Translations under genes and position numbers: made by a program
Shown here: in pieces, positions 35,169 through 44,960 of the stretch
Layout of the letters: each line of letters begins with the position of its first letter
How positions within the stretch are numbered: the first letter of the stretch is position 1
The notes under the pieces: model-generated
The model's input: the letters and a program-made list of their open reading frames with translations, nothing else
What the model was told of the DNA's origin: nothing
The model's database searches: none
Origin: Archaeoglobaceae archaeon
Lineage (GTDB): Archaea; Halobacteriota; Archaeoglobi; Archaeoglobales; Archaeoglobaceae
Reading direction: 5' to 3'
NCBI GenBank assembly: GCA_025059545.1
Contig: JANXDJ010000001.1
Location: forward strand, 1 to 64,000
DNA length: 64,000 nucleotides

Positions 35169-35443
35169 GCGAATTTCAGAGAATGATCGGCGAGATCTAC
35201 CTTCATCGTGATAAGGAAAGAGGTGTTGAGAAGACGATGCTCTGGATCGTCGAAGAAGTTGGGGAACTAGCAGAAGCTGTTAGAAAGAGAGAAAATATTG
35301 GAGAAGAGATTGCAGACGTTTTTGCATGGCTTGTAAGCTTGGCAAATCTATTTGAAGTTGATCTTGAAAGAGAAAGCCTTAAAAAATATCCATATCATTG
35401 CTCACGCTGTGGAAAAAAGCCATGTGAGTGTGATACGATATGA
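35159..35443 (+). CDS. MazG-like nucleotide pyrophosphohydrolase
   Basis: A 94-residue all-alpha NTP pyrophosphatase. Its motif is [16 protein letters not shown] followed by [11 protein letters not shown], giving the ExxE...ExxD metal site. The C-terminal tail holds four Cys residues ([11 protein letters not shown]), a possible zinc clip not seen in minimal MazG proteins. The superfamily includes HisE, and the hisF overlap makes phosphoribosyl-ATP hydrolysis conceivable, but the sequence looks more MazG-like. The ATG at 35159 lies within the end of hisF. Confidence 0.85.
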   Translation: MEISEFQRMIGEIYLHRDKERGVEKTMLWIVEEVGELAEAVRKRENIGEEIADVFAWLVSLANLFEVDLERESLKKYPYHCSRCGKKPCECDTI

Positions 35444-36594
35444 AGTTTGCAATCGCTAAGGAAGAAGACATAAAATCCGGATACGTAACAGACAAATACT
35501 TTATCTGGACTGAAAAAGTTCTAAAAGCGAGGAATTTGAATCCAAAAGTTGTTATGGAAGTAACAACTTCAGAATGGGGTATTTTTGCTGGTTTAAATGA
35601 CGTCTTAGCCCTTCTCGAGGGTATTCCAGTGGAAGTTTATGCTATGCCTGAGGGTGCTCTTTTCTTTCCACATGAGCCTGTTCTAACAGTAGTTGGAAGA
35701 TATTTAGATTTTGCGAGGTTTGAAACCGCTTTACTTGGATTTATATGCCACGCAAGTGGTATAGCGACTCAAGCTTTTAAATTCAAGCTCGCTTCGGGGG
35801 ATAAGAAGATCTTATCTTTTGGAACCCGAAGAGCACATCCGGCGATCTCTGCAATGATAGAAAGATCCGCATTCATTGGTGGAGTTGATGGAGTCAGCAA
35901 CTTTATCGCTGAAAAATATTTTGGATTTGAAAGCCTTGGAACCATGCCTCATGCACTGATCATCTGCTTTGGTGATCAAGTGTCCGCATGGAGATCGTTT
36001 GATGAAGTTGTTGATGAGAATGTGCCGAGAACGCTTCTAATTGATACATACTTCGATGAAAAGACAGAAGCGATAATGGCTATTGAGAACGTTCGCAGAG
36101 TTGATGCGGTTCGACTTGATACTCCTTCTTCGAGAAAGGGTAATTTCAAGAAGATCGTTGAAGAAGTTAGGTGGGAGCTGAACATTCGCGGAAGGAAAGA
36201 TGTAAAGATCTTCCTAAGCGGTGGACTGAAGCTTTCTGATGTTCTCAACTTGAGAGATGTTGCTGATGCGTTTGGCGTAGGGACTTCAATAAGCGCCGCG
36301 AAGCCGATCGACTTTGCAATGGACATAGTAGAGAGAGAAGGAGTTTACTGTGCAAAAAGGGGAAAGAGAAGTGGTATGAAGCAAGTTTACAGAGATTGGA
36401 ATAGGCTTGAGGATGAGGTAAGGCTTTTCAAAGAAGTTGCACCCAAAGACAAAGAGCCAATGCTCCGAAAAGTTATGGAAAACGGAAGAGTAGTTGAAAA
36501 GACAGATATAACCAAGGCCCGAGAACTTGTCTTGAGGCAAATGGAAATTATAAGAAAATTAGGGAGAGATAAAGAGTTCCTAATGTCCGAGTGA
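35440..36594 (+). CDS. pncB: Nicotinate phosphoribosyltransferase
   Basis: A 384-residue enzyme of the archaeal nicotinate phosphoribosyltransferase type that makes nicotinate mononucleotide from nicotinate and [33 protein letters not shown] and FGVGTSIS are the active-site stretches. The gene overlaps the MazG-like stop in ATGA and its own stop overlaps pycA antisense by 15 bases. Together with NadE it covers NAD salvage. Confidence 0.92.
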   Translation: MKFAIAKEEDIKSGYVTDKYFIWTEKVLKARNLNPKVVMEVTTSEWGIFAGLNDVLALLEGIPVEVYAMPEGALFFPHEPVLTVVGRYLDFARFETALLGFICHASGIATQAFKFKLASGDKKILSFGTRRAHPAISAMIERSAFIGGVDGVSNFIAEKYFGFESLGTMPHALIICFGDQVSAWRSFDEVVDENVPRTLLIDTYFDEKTEAIMAIENVRRVDAVRLDTPSSRKGNFKKIVEEVRWELNIRGRKDVKIFLSGGLKLSDVLNLRDVADAFGVGTSISAAKPIDFAMDIVEREGVYCAKRGKRSGMKQVYRDWNRLEDEVRLFKEVAPKDKEPMLRKVMENGRVVEKTDITKARELVLRQMEIIRKLGRDKEFLMSE

Positions 36595-38094
36595 CGTGTA
36601 GATCTTCCAAAGTCTCTCTTCGATTTTTCCATTTTCTACTGTAGCAGATCTGTAGGACTTTCTTAAGTGTTCCTTTATCTTCTCAGATTCGTATTCCATG
36701 AAAATTCTGCTCAACTTTGCCTGAGCCTCGAGGTATTTTTCAATGTAGTGAGGGACCTTTTCAGATATCTTCCTCTCCTCAAGGAATTTTGTGTGAATGT
36801 TGCCCTTTTCGAATTCCTCGTCTGAGAGCACAGCGAGATGTAATGGTATATTCGTGGTGACGCCGAGTATTATGTATTCCATAAGCGATCTCTTGCCACG
36901 GGCAATTACTTCTGCTCTGTTTTTACCAAATACTGTAAGTTTGGAGATCATCGGATCATAATCTTCTGGGATTCCACTTCCAATGCTAACCGCACTATCT
37001 AATCTAACTCCATAACCTCCGGGGCTTCTGTAAAACTCTATTCTTCCGCCTGAAGGCAAGAAATTGATGGGATCCTCTGCGTAAATCCTCAACTCCATTG
37101 CATGTCCTCTTGGCTTAATGTCTTCCTGATCATAAGGAATTTTCTCACCAGATGCAATCATTATTTGCTCTCTCACTATATCTATACCCGTTACGATCTC
37201 GGTTATCGTGTGTTCTACCTGTAATCGAGCGTTTATTTCCAAAAAGTAGAATTTGCCGTTCTCAAACAGGAATTCGAAAGTTCCAGCATTTTCATAACCT
37301 ATGCTTTTTGCACCTCTCACCGCTGACTTTCCAATTCTTTCTCTAAGCTCTTCATCAAGCGCTGGTGATGGCGTCTCTTCGATGACTTTCTGATTCCTTC
37401 TTTGAATACTGCATTCCCTTTCTCCTAAGTAAACGACTTTCGATTTTTTATCTGCGAGTATTTGGACTTCTATATGTCTTGGTCGAACGAGCCACTTCTC
37501 AAGATAAACTGTTGGATCCCTAAAGTATTTCTCTCCAAAACTCTTTGACTTCGTAAAAGCTGACTCCAGATCTTTTTCATTCCAAGCTACGTTTATTCCT
37601 ATTCCGCCTCCACCTCCAGAGGCTTTAACTGCTACAGGATATCCTATTTTTTCAGCCCAATTGTATGCTTGTTCAATGTTATCCAAAGCTGGTGAACCCG
37701 GGACTATTGGAACCCCTGCGCTCTTCATTCTCTTTCTTGCCTCTACTTTAGAGCCAGATATTTCGAGAACTTCGGGAGGGGGTCCAATAAACACGATCCC
37801 TTCTTCTTCACACCTCTTTGAAAACATTGGATTCTCAGAAACAAATCCATAGCCCGGATGAATTGCTTCCGCTCCACTCTTCTTCGCAATCTCAACTATC
37901 CGCTCTATATTTAGATAGCTGTCCTTAGGATCCGATTTTCCGACATAGTAAGCTTCATCTGCATAATATCGATGCAAAGCGCTTTCATCCGCAGAACTGT
38001 AGATTGCGACGCTCTTTATTCCGAGTTCTCTACATGTCCTCATCACTCTTATTGCAATCTCGCCTCTGTTTGCAACTAAGATCTTTCTGAACAT
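36580..38094 (-). CDS. pycA: Pyruvate carboxylase subunit A (biotin carboxylase)
   Basis: A 504-residue ATP-grasp enzyme that carboxylates biotin. Family sequences are [21 protein letters not shown] (start shown in part), [41 protein letters not shown] and [16 protein letters not shown]. Its partner should be PycB at 57620. The gene is divergent from leuA/cimA; a TATA-like TTTAAAAAGC is about 28 bases upstream. A role in acetyl-CoA carboxylation is also possible but less likely here. Confidence 0.92.
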   Translation of the reverse strand: MFRKILVANRGEIAIRVMRTCRELGIKSVAIYSSADESALHRYYADEAYYVGKSDPKDSYLNIERIVEIAKKSGAEAIHPGYGFVSENPMFSKRCEEEGIVFIGPPPEVLEISGSKVEARKRMKSAGVPIVPGSPALDNIEQAYNWAEKIGYPVAVKASGGGGGIGINVAWNEKDLESAFTKSKSFGEKYFRDPTVYLEKWLVRPRHIEVQILADKKSKVVYLGERECSIQRRNQKVIEETPSPALDEELRERIGKSAVRGAKSIGYENAGTFEFLFENGKFYFLEINARLQVEHTITEIVTGIDIVREQIMIASGEKIPYDQEDIKPRGHAMELRIYAEDPINFLPSGGRIEFYRSPGGYGVRLDSAVSIGSGIPEDYDPMISKLTVFGKNRAEVIARGKRSLMEYIILGVTTNIPLHLAVLSDEEFEKGNIHTKFLEERKISEKVPHYIEKYLEAQAKLSRIFMEYESEKIKEHLRKSYRSATVENGKIEERLWKIYTSLGH

Positions 38095-38177
38095 CCAGCT
38101 TTCTCAGATCAAAAAGCTTTTTAAATTTTTCTAAAAAAAATAGCTAAAAAATACAGAATTCGCTAAACTTTTGACTT

Positions 38178-38202
38178 AAAATACATATTTTCTTTGTATT
38201 TT
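38178..38202. repeat. 8-bp inverted repeat in the pycA-leuA divergent region
   Basis: AAAATACA (38178-38185) and TGTATTTT (38195-38202) form a perfect inverted repeat with a nine-base spacer. It stands between the two promoters, about 25 bases before the TTAATTAAAT box of leuA/cimA. A dimeric regulator could bind it; the surrounding 188-base gap is AT-rich, so chance cannot be excluded. Confidence 0.4.
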
Positions 38203-38282
38203 GCTTGAGAAGTTGTATAAAGGATCTTAATTAAATAACATTACCGAAAACAATTTTAGACAAAGACACCACTACCTGAGCA

Positions 38283-39782
38283 ATGAGAACTATAAGGATT
38301 TTCGATACAACGCTAAGAGACGGAGAACAAATGCCGGGAATCTCTCTCCCTCCAGTATATAAAGTCCAGATTGCAAAAGCTCTTGATAGACTCGGAGTAG
38401 ATGTTATTGAAGCTGGTTTTCCCGCTATTTCGAAAGGAGAGTTTGACGCTGTAAAAGAGACTTCATCCCTTGGTCTGAGCTCCGATATTTGTGGACTTGC
38501 CAGGATCGTTAAAGAAGACATAGATTCCGCAATAAAGGCAGAAGTAGATATGGTTCACGTTTTTACACCTACTTCGAAGATCCAGATAGAGCACACTTTA
38601 AAACTCGATAGAGAAGAGATCATTAAGCGATCTGTGGATTGTGTTGAATACGTAAAGGCTCATGGAATAAAATGCATGTTCTCAGCAATGGATGCGACGA
38701 GAACGGAGATTGAATATCTAAAGAAAATATACAAGGCGGTTGAAGAAGCTAAAGTTGATGTCATAAACATTCCAGACACGGTTGGTGTTGCAACTCCCTT
38801 CAAATTCTATGAACTCGTTAAAAAGTTGAGAGAAGAGTTGAAAGTTTTAATAGATGTTCACTGCCATAACGATTTTGGCTTAGCGGTTGCAAACAGCTAC
38901 TCCGCTGTGCTCGCTGGAGCTGATGAAGTTCAAGTAACTGTGAACGGTATAGGTGAAAGAGCTGGCAATGCGAGCCTTGAGCAAGTTGTGATGATCCTAC
39001 ACTCGATCGAAGGGCTTAGGACAAATATAAAAACCGAACTTCTTTTTGACACTTCTAAGCTCGTTGAAAGGCTTACAGGGGTAAAAATGCCACCAAATAC
39101 ACCAATCATCGGAGAAAATGCATTTAGCCATGAGAGTGGAATTCACGCTCACGGAGTCATAAAGGAGTCATCAACTTTCGAGCCAGGAGTGCTCAAGCCC
39201 GAGATGGTAGGGCATCGTAGGAGGATCGTGATAGGAAAGCATGCGGGGAGATTTCAGATAAAGAAGATTCTTGAGGATGCTGGTTATGTAGTTGATGAGG
39301 ACACCCTGAACAAGATCTTTGAAAAAGTCAAGGACATGGGAGATCGTGGCAAGAAAGTAACAGACCGAGATCTTTTCACAATAACCGAAATAGTGCTCGG
39401 TGAGCTGAAAAGAGAAGAAAAAGTTGTTTCTGTAGACGAAATCACAGTCATAACGGGAAACAAGATTACTCCTACTGCGGTTATAAACGCAGAAGTTTTG
39501 GGGGAGAAAAAAGTCGCATCAGCAATCGGTGTAGGGCCAGTAGATGCGTCTCTTAAAGCAGTTATGCAATTGGTCGGTGGTGGAGTTCATATTAGGGAAT
39601 TTAAGCTTGATGCGATAAGCGGAGGTAGCGATGCCATTGCTGAAGTCTACGTTACAGTTGAAGATGACAAAGGAAACATATTCACATCCCGTGGCGCTGC
39701 ACAGGACATAGTGATGGCATCCTTCGATGCGGTGATAAATGCTGTGAACTATTTATTACTGATGAGGAGAAGAAAATCATGA
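38283..39782 (+). CDS. leuA/cimA: 2-isopropylmalate or (R)-citramalate synthase
   Basis: A 499-residue enzyme with an HMGL-like TIM barrel (FDTTLRDGEQMPGIS start, HCHNDFGLAVAN, NGIGERAGN) and a complete C-terminal regulatory LeuA dimer domain (about 380-499), suggesting end-product feedback. The two activities, isopropylmalate synthase for leucine and citramalate synthase for isoleucine, are hard to separate by eye. Its dapF-coupled stop (ATGA) and divergent pycA match, as far as I recall, the Archaeoglobus fulgidus neighbourhood, where the product is annotated as LeuA-1/CimA. Confidence 0.88.
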   Translation: MRTIRIFDTTLRDGEQMPGISLPPVYKVQIAKALDRLGVDVIEAGFPAISKGEFDAVKETSSLGLSSDICGLARIVKEDIDSAIKAEVDMVHVFTPTSKIQIEHTLKLDREEIIKRSVDCVEYVKAHGIKCMFSAMDATRTEIEYLKKIYKAVEEAKVDVINIPDTVGVATPFKFYELVKKLREELKVLIDVHCHNDFGLAVANSYSAVLAGADEVQVTVNGIGERAGNASLEQVVMILHSIEGLRTNIKTELLFDTSKLVERLTGVKMPPNTPIIGENAFSHESGIHAHGVIKESSTFEPGVLKPEMVGHRRRIVIGKHAGRFQIKKILEDAGYVVDEDTLNKIFEKVKDMGDRGKKVTDRDLFTITEIVLGELKREEKVVSVDEITVITGNKITPTAVINAEVLGEKKVASAIGVGPVDASLKAVMQLVGGGVHIREFKLDAISGGSDAIAEVYVTVEDDKGNIFTSRGAAQDIVMASFDAVINAVNYLLLMRRRKS

Positions 39783-40597
39783 AGTTCATTAAGATGCACG
39801 GAAACGGAAATGACTTTGTTCTCATAGATGAGTTTCATAAAAATTTAGTCCCTGAAGATAAGAAAGCCAAATTTGCCAAATGGATCTGCAACAGGAACTT
39901 TGCAGTCGGTGCGGATGGGGTTATTTTTGTTCAGTCCTCCAGAATTGCGGACGCAAAATTCCGATTTTTCAATCCCGACGGAAGCGAGGCTAAGATGTGC
40001 GGAAATGGAATAAGATGTTTCTCCAGATATGTGGTTGAAGAGGGTTATGCTGGCAATAAGCTGAAAGTAGAAACGCTTGCGGGAATTAAAGAGCTTGAAG
40101 TAAGGTATAATGGAACTTGGTGGGTAAAAGTCGATATGGGTAAGCCAGAGTTCGATGCTGAGAAAATTCCCGCTAAAAAGGAGATATGGGGCGATCTTTT
40201 TGAGTTTGAAGGTAAAAATTTCAAGCTTTACGCAGTGAACACGGGCGTTCCACATGTTGTTATCTTCGTCGATGACCTAAATTTTGATATCGTAGGCATT
40301 GGTAGAAAGATAAGATTCCTCAAAGTTTTTCCGGAAGGCACAAACGTGAACTTTGCAAAGTTTGAGGGATCAAAATTCTACGTAAGAACGTATGAAAGAG
40401 GTGTAGAAAACGAGACTCTAAGCTGTGGAACAGGAAGCGTTGCGGTTGTCGCTGTTGCAAAGAGGCTCGGGATTGTAGATAAGGCGGAAGTTATAACGAG
40501 AGGTGGAGTTCTAAAAATTGAAATTGGCAACACCGCATTTATGACAGGTTCAGCCACAAGGGTTTTCGAAGCTGAGCTAATAGAGTATGAAATTTGA
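39779..40597 (+). CDS. dapF: Diaminopimelate epimerase
   Basis: A 272-residue enzyme that interconverts LL- and meso-diaminopimelate in lysine synthesis. Both active-site cysteines are present in KMCGNGIRC and LSCGTGSVA, and the N-terminal MHGNGNDFV is conserved. It overlaps leuA/cimA by four bases. Asd at 54904 belongs to the same pathway. Confidence 0.94.
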   Translation: MKFIKMHGNGNDFVLIDEFHKNLVPEDKKAKFAKWICNRNFAVGADGVIFVQSSRIADAKFRFFNPDGSEAKMCGNGIRCFSRYVVEEGYAGNKLKVETLAGIKELEVRYNGTWWVKVDMGKPEFDAEKIPAKKEIWGDLFEFEGKNFKLYAVNTGVPHVVIFVDDLNFDIVGIGRKIRFLKVFPEGTNVNFAKFEGSKFYVRTYERGVENETLSCGTGSVAVVAVAKRLGIVDKAEVITRGGVLKIEIGNTAFMTGSATRVFEAELIEYEI

Positions 40598-40713
40598 AGA
40601 TCCGCTTGTTATTTCCGCCAAAAGGTTGCAAGAGCGTTTCAATGAAAAGCACTTAGGGAGTCGGCGCAATTTATATATAACATAACTTCACAGAAATTAA
40701 AGGTTGAGATCTA

Positions 40714-42228
40714 ATGACAAACTTGATCTACAAAACCCAATCTCTCTGTCCTGAATGCTTAAAAATAGTGGAAGCGGAGGTTTATGAAGAAGATAACAGA
40801 GTAATGATCAAGAAAAGCTGCTCTGAGCATGGAGAATTTAATGATGTTTACTGGGAAGATGCCACATTTTTCAAAAAAGCAATGAAATTCGCTTCAGATG
40901 GAAAAAAGGTTGAACCAATAGCAGAATACAGAGATTGTCCATTTAGCTGTGGAATTTGCGACAATCACAAAACTCATCCCACTCTTCTTAATATTGCGAT
41001 AACAAACAGGTGCGACTTTGCATGTTGGTATTGTTTCTTCTATGCAGAACGCTCAGGATACGTTTTTGAGCCATCAATAGACCAGATAAGAAATATGGTA
41101 AGAGTTGCAAAGACTCTAAAGCCTATTGGATGTAACGGAGTTCAGCTAACAGGCGGAGAACCAGCTCTGAGAGAAGATTTGATAGAGATCATTAGAGCGG
41201 TGAAGAATGAGGGGATAAAGCATGTTCAGTTGAACACGAATGGTATAAGGCTTGCATATGACTCAAACTTCGCTTATGAAGTTAAAAAAGCTGGAGTTGA
41301 TGTTGTATACCTTTCATTCGACGGTTTGGATGAGAGAACGAACCCAAAAAATATTAGAGAGATACCGAAAATATTTGAAAATTGCAGAAACTCTGAACTC
41401 GATCTCGTTCTCGTTCCAACTATAATAAAGGGAATCAATGAACACCAACTCGGAGACATGATAAGATTTGCCGCCAGAAACATAGATCTCGTTCGCTCCA
41501 TTAGCATTCAGCCCGTGAGCTTTGTAGGAAAAATGTCGAACAAAGATCTGAAGAAATATAGGATAACAATTCCGGGATGCATCAAAGCAATAGAAGAGCA
41601 AACTAATGGAGAGATTTCTTGTGAAGATTTTTATCCTATGTCGAGCTCTTTAGCCATAACGAGCTTCGTGGAAGCTTTGACTGGCGTGCCACAGTATACA
41701 TTCACACCTCACTTCGCATGCGGTGTTGTGACTACGATCTTCAGAGACGGAGAGAGGCTAATTCCAATAACGAGGTTTATAGATGCAGAAGGATTGCTCG
41801 AATACATGTTAGAGAGGGCAGAAGTGATCAAAAAGAGCAAATTTAAGAAGGTTAGAATCTTCAAGAGTTTCTGGGATTTGAGAAGATTTTTTGACCTTTC
41901 TAAGGCTCCTAAAAGCTTTGATGTCTCTAAGCTTCTTTTCAAAGTCCTCGTAGAGCACAGCTATTTCGCTCTCTATGAATGGCATAGAAAATCTATTCTC
42001 TTAGCGATGATGCATTTCCAAGATCTCTACAATTACGATCTTGCAAGGGTGCAGAGGTGCATCATACACTACGGCACTCCCGACGGCAGAATAATACCGT
42101 TCTGCACATACAACGTGCTACCTGAGATCTACAGAGACAAAATACAAAGAGAGTTTGGAGTTCCGCTTGAAGAGTGGAGAAAACAGCACGGCTTAGAAGA
42201 GAAGACTTTAAAAATTTTAAGTAAGTAA
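40714..42228 (+). CDS. tes: Radical SAM protein of the tetraether synthase (Tes) family
   Basis: A 504-residue protein with the radical SAM site CDFACWYC (Cys100, Cys104, Cys107), GGEPALREDL and SFDG. The N terminus has a rubredoxin-like region (Cys12, Cys15, Cys36) and a further Cys group (Cys75, Cys79, Cys82). This domain set and spacing match the archaeal Tes family, which joins phytanyl chains of archaeol to form tetraether lipids. TTTATATATAAC lies 35 bases upstream and GGTTGAG precedes the ATG. Function is assigned by family resemblance. Confidence 0.85.
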   Translation: MTNLIYKTQSLCPECLKIVEAEVYEEDNRVMIKKSCSEHGEFNDVYWEDATFFKKAMKFASDGKKVEPIAEYRDCPFSCGICDNHKTHPTLLNIAITNRCDFACWYCFFYAERSGYVFEPSIDQIRNMVRVAKTLKPIGCNGVQLTGGEPALREDLIEIIRAVKNEGIKHVQLNTNGIRLAYDSNFAYEVKKAGVDVVYLSFDGLDERTNPKNIREIPKIFENCRNSELDLVLVPTIIKGINEHQLGDMIRFAARNIDLVRSISIQPVSFVGKMSNKDLKKYRITIPGCIKAIEEQTNGEISCEDFYPMSSSLAITSFVEALTGVPQYTFTPHFACGVVTTIFRDGERLIPITRFIDAEGLLEYMLERAEVIKKSKFKKVRIFKSFWDLRRFFDLSKAPKSFDVSKLLFKVLVEHSYFALYEWHRKSILLAMMHFQDLYNYDLARVQRCIIHYGTPDGRIIPFCTYNVLPEIYRDKIQREFGVPLEEWRKQHGLEEKTLKILSK

Positions 42229-42264
42229 AGAAATCTTTATTACACATTCAACTAACTTGAAATA

Positions 42265-43224
42265 GTGAGATTTGGCTTGCTGATTGTAATTAACCTCATC
42301 GTATTCTTGCTCTCCTTAACCTTAGGTAGTTCTCACTATGGTTTCGAAGAGTTTTTGCAAGTAATTCGAGGCACAGCAGATGAAACTGCCAATGCAATAA
42401 TATTGGATTACCGATTGCCAAGAATTTTACTTGCAATGATCGTTGGAGCGTCTCTTTCAGCTTCTGGATGCTCTCTTCAGGCTTTGTTTAGAAACCCCCT
42501 TGCAGAACCTTACGTTCTTGGAATTGCAAGTGGTGCAAGCCTTGGAGCAATTCTTTAGATTATTTTTGGGTTCAACATCTCCGGTAGGATTATTTTCGCT
42601 TTTGTTTTCGCAATTCTCACAGCATACTCTGTATTCCTAATCGGAAATACAAAGAAATTCAGAGATCAACGCTATGCAATCTTGCTCGCTGGAATTGCAA
42701 TAGCTTCTTTTCTCTCAGGAATTAACTCGCTACTAATCTATCTACACTCACAAAGCTTGCATCAGGTTATATTCTGGCTTATGGGTAGCTTTTCAAATCC
42801 CCAGTGGGAGGAAATTTATTTCTGCATTCCATTTCTGGTCTTAGGGATAGCATTTCTCCTTGCTACCTCATGGAATCTTAATGCTCTGCTTTTGGGCGAC
42901 GAACATGCAAGAGCGGTTGGAATAAATGTTGGTAGATACAGGGCAGAACTTATAGTATTTACTTCCCTGCTAACATCAACAGCGGTTGCTGTGAGCGGAG
43001 TTATCGGTTTTGTTGGAATAATAATACCACACACAGTCAGGATTTTGATATGAGAAGAGCACAGACAGCTATTGCCATCAACAATACTTCTCGCAACCGC
43101 TTTTATGCCATTCGTAGACATATTTGCAAGAATTTCATCAAATGGAGAAATTCCAGTGGGAGCTATTACTGCGATGCTTGGTGGACCTTTTTTCTTGTAT
43201 TTGCTTATGAGAAGAGGCTTATGA
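42265..43224 (+). pseudogene. btuC: BtuC/FecCD-type permease with two in-frame stop codons
   Basis: The reading frame from GTG 42265 to TGA 43222 would encode about 320 residues, the full length of a BtuC permease. Landmarks ILDYRLPRILLAMIVGA, ALFRNPLAEPYVLG, GVIGFVGIIIPHTVR and GEIPVGAITAMLGGPFF all lie in the same frame. Two stops break it: TAG at 42556-42558 and TGA at 43051-43053. The TGA replaces a Gly (GGA expected before EEHR) that is conserved in the family; the TAG is one change from Leu TTG. There is no frame change. Read-through, sequencing error or true decay are all possible. It overlaps the ATPase start by four bases. Confidence 0.85.
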
Positions 43225-44413
43225 TGTTGAAGATCGAGAGTTTGAGTGTAAAACTGGGAAGTTCTGAAGTTCTCAGAGATGTAACGATAGAAGCAAAAAA
43301 AGGAGATTTCATCGCTCTTCTTGGACCAAACGGGAGTGGAAAGTCCACACTACTGCGAAGTATTTTTGGAGTTGTCAAACCACTGAAAGGGATTGTTTTT
43401 TCGATGGAAAAGAATATGAAATGGGATATTTGCCACAAGATAGTGCCGATACAAACCTAAAGGCAATAGAAGTGGTTCTTCTTGGTAGATTGCCTTATTT
43501 GGGTAGAATAAAGATTCCAAAGGAAAAAGATTATGAGATTGCAATGAGAGCTCTCAGAGATGTAGGAGCTGAAAGCTTATTGGAAAGGAAATTTTCAGAA
43601 TTGAGCGGTGGAGAGAAACAGAAGGTTCTTCTGGCAAGACTGTTCGCACAAGAACCAAAGATTCTCTTGCTCGATGAGCCTACCGCACATTTGGATATCT
43701 CATCACAACTTGAGATTATGGGAATCCTAAAAGAGCTTTCAAAGGATAGAATAGCCATAGTAGCCTTACACGACATAAATCTCGCCTTATTCTTTGCAAA
43801 TCGCATCTTCATGATAAAGGATGGAAGGATAGTATACGCGGGAAATCCCTGGGAGGTTGTAAATGAGGATAGCATAAGAGATATTTTTGAAGTTGAAGTC
43901 ATAGTAAGGAGGCATGGACAGATTTATGTGATTCCAAAAATAAAGTCAAGTAGAAACGGTAAAAGAGTGCACGTGATCTGCGGAGGGGGAAGTGGAAGAG
44001 AAATCATATATTTGCTCAACAATGCTGGCTTCAAAGTTTCCGCTGGTGTGCTTAACGCACTTGATTTTGACTGGGAAACTATTTTGGAACTCGGAGGAGA
44101 GATAGTAGATGCACCTCCTTTCTCAGAGATAAGTGATGAAGCTTTTCAGAGAAATCTGGAGATAATAAAACGAGTAGAAGCGGTTTTGCTGGCAAATATA
44201 AGCTTTGGTATGGGAAATTTAAAAAATTTGCTTTCTGCAAAGTTTGCCTGCGAAATGGGAAAGCTGATCGTGGTTGATAGAACAGAATTCAAAAAAAGAA
44301 ACTTTGCTGGTGAAGAAGCGGAAAAGATTTACTCAGAAATTCTAAAAAAGGCGATTGTTGTAAAAAGTGAGGAGGGTGTCCTGAATGCCATACAACAATT
44401 ACTATCTCGATGA
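43221..44413 (+). pseudogene. btuD: Corrinoid ABC transporter ATPase, frameshifted
   Basis: The first 60 codons carry Walker A GPNGSGKST; from 43402 the second frame carries YLPQDSAD, the signature LSGGEKQ, Walker B ILLLDEPTAHLD and the H-loop ALHDINLAL. The two halves join if the six-T run at 43396-43401 had seven T's (reading VFFDGKEYEMGYLPQ). The protein would have 397 residues; beyond the ATPase a 140-residue C-terminal domain (VHVICGGGSGREIIYLLNNAG) occurs, as in some archaeal CbiZ-linked ATPases. An ATG at 43421 could start only a form without Walker A. Its end overlaps cbiZ by 29 bases. Confidence 0.85.
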
Positions 44414-44951
44414 AAATACTCTAATAGTCCGTGGGAATTTCTTTGGAGTTAGCACTGGACTTCTTGGTGGATGGAAAAAGGTTCAGAGTGCCTTCAATCA
44501 CAGAGTCCGCTCTGAATTTTACAAAATGGATCCTGTTGACTATTTGAAGCTAATAGCGAATAGTTATTATCTAAAAAGCTATTTCGGTCTTCTAACAGCG
44601 GTTCCGATGGATAAGCTAAGCATAAGAAGCCATGGCAGTGTTACCGCATTCGTAACCGCAGGAGTTGACAATCCGAATGAGATGACTATAAACGTGATTC
44701 TAATTCTTGAAGCAAGAGTTAATAGATCGGGATTGTTGAATGCAATAATTAATGTGACGGAAGCGAAAAGTAAAGCGCTCTTTGATCTCAGTTATAGATT
44801 CACAGGCACAAATACCGATGCTGTTGTTGTTCTAAGCACGATGAATGGAAAATACGAGAAATACACGGGTCCAGCGACAGATTTGGGGCGGAGTATTTGG
44901 AAATGCGTTTCCGAAGGTGTAAAGGAGAGTCTTGAAAAGTGGAAGATTTAG
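44385..44951 (+). CDS. cbiZ: Adenosylcobinamide amidohydrolase CbiZ
   Basis: A 188-residue protein of the CbiZ family, which removes the nucleotide-loop side chain from (pseudo)cobinamides so that they can be rebuilt. SIRSHGSVTAFVTAGVDNP and TGTNTDAVVVLS are the family cores. GGAGGGTG stands six bases before the ATG. The frame is intact although the two upstream transporter genes are broken. Salvage of imported cobinamide would need a working transporter. Confidence 0.9.
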   Translation: MPYNNYYLDENTLIVRGNFFGVSTGLLGGWKKVQSAFNHRVRSEFYKMDPVDYLKLIANSYYLKSYFGLLTAVPMDKLSIRSHGSVTAFVTAGVDNPNEMTINVILILEARVNRSGLLNAIINVTEAKSKALFDLSYRFTGTNTDAVVVLSTMNGKYEKYTGPATDLGRSIWKCVSEGVKESLEKWKI

Positions 44952-44960
44952 TTCAAAAAT

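Noticed and set aside
42556..43053. TAG as pyrrolysine or TGA as selenocysteine in the permease
   Set aside because: Neither residue is known in this transporter family, the TGA replaces a conserved Gly, no SECIS-like structure was evident, and a frameshift in the next gene points to damage or error instead.
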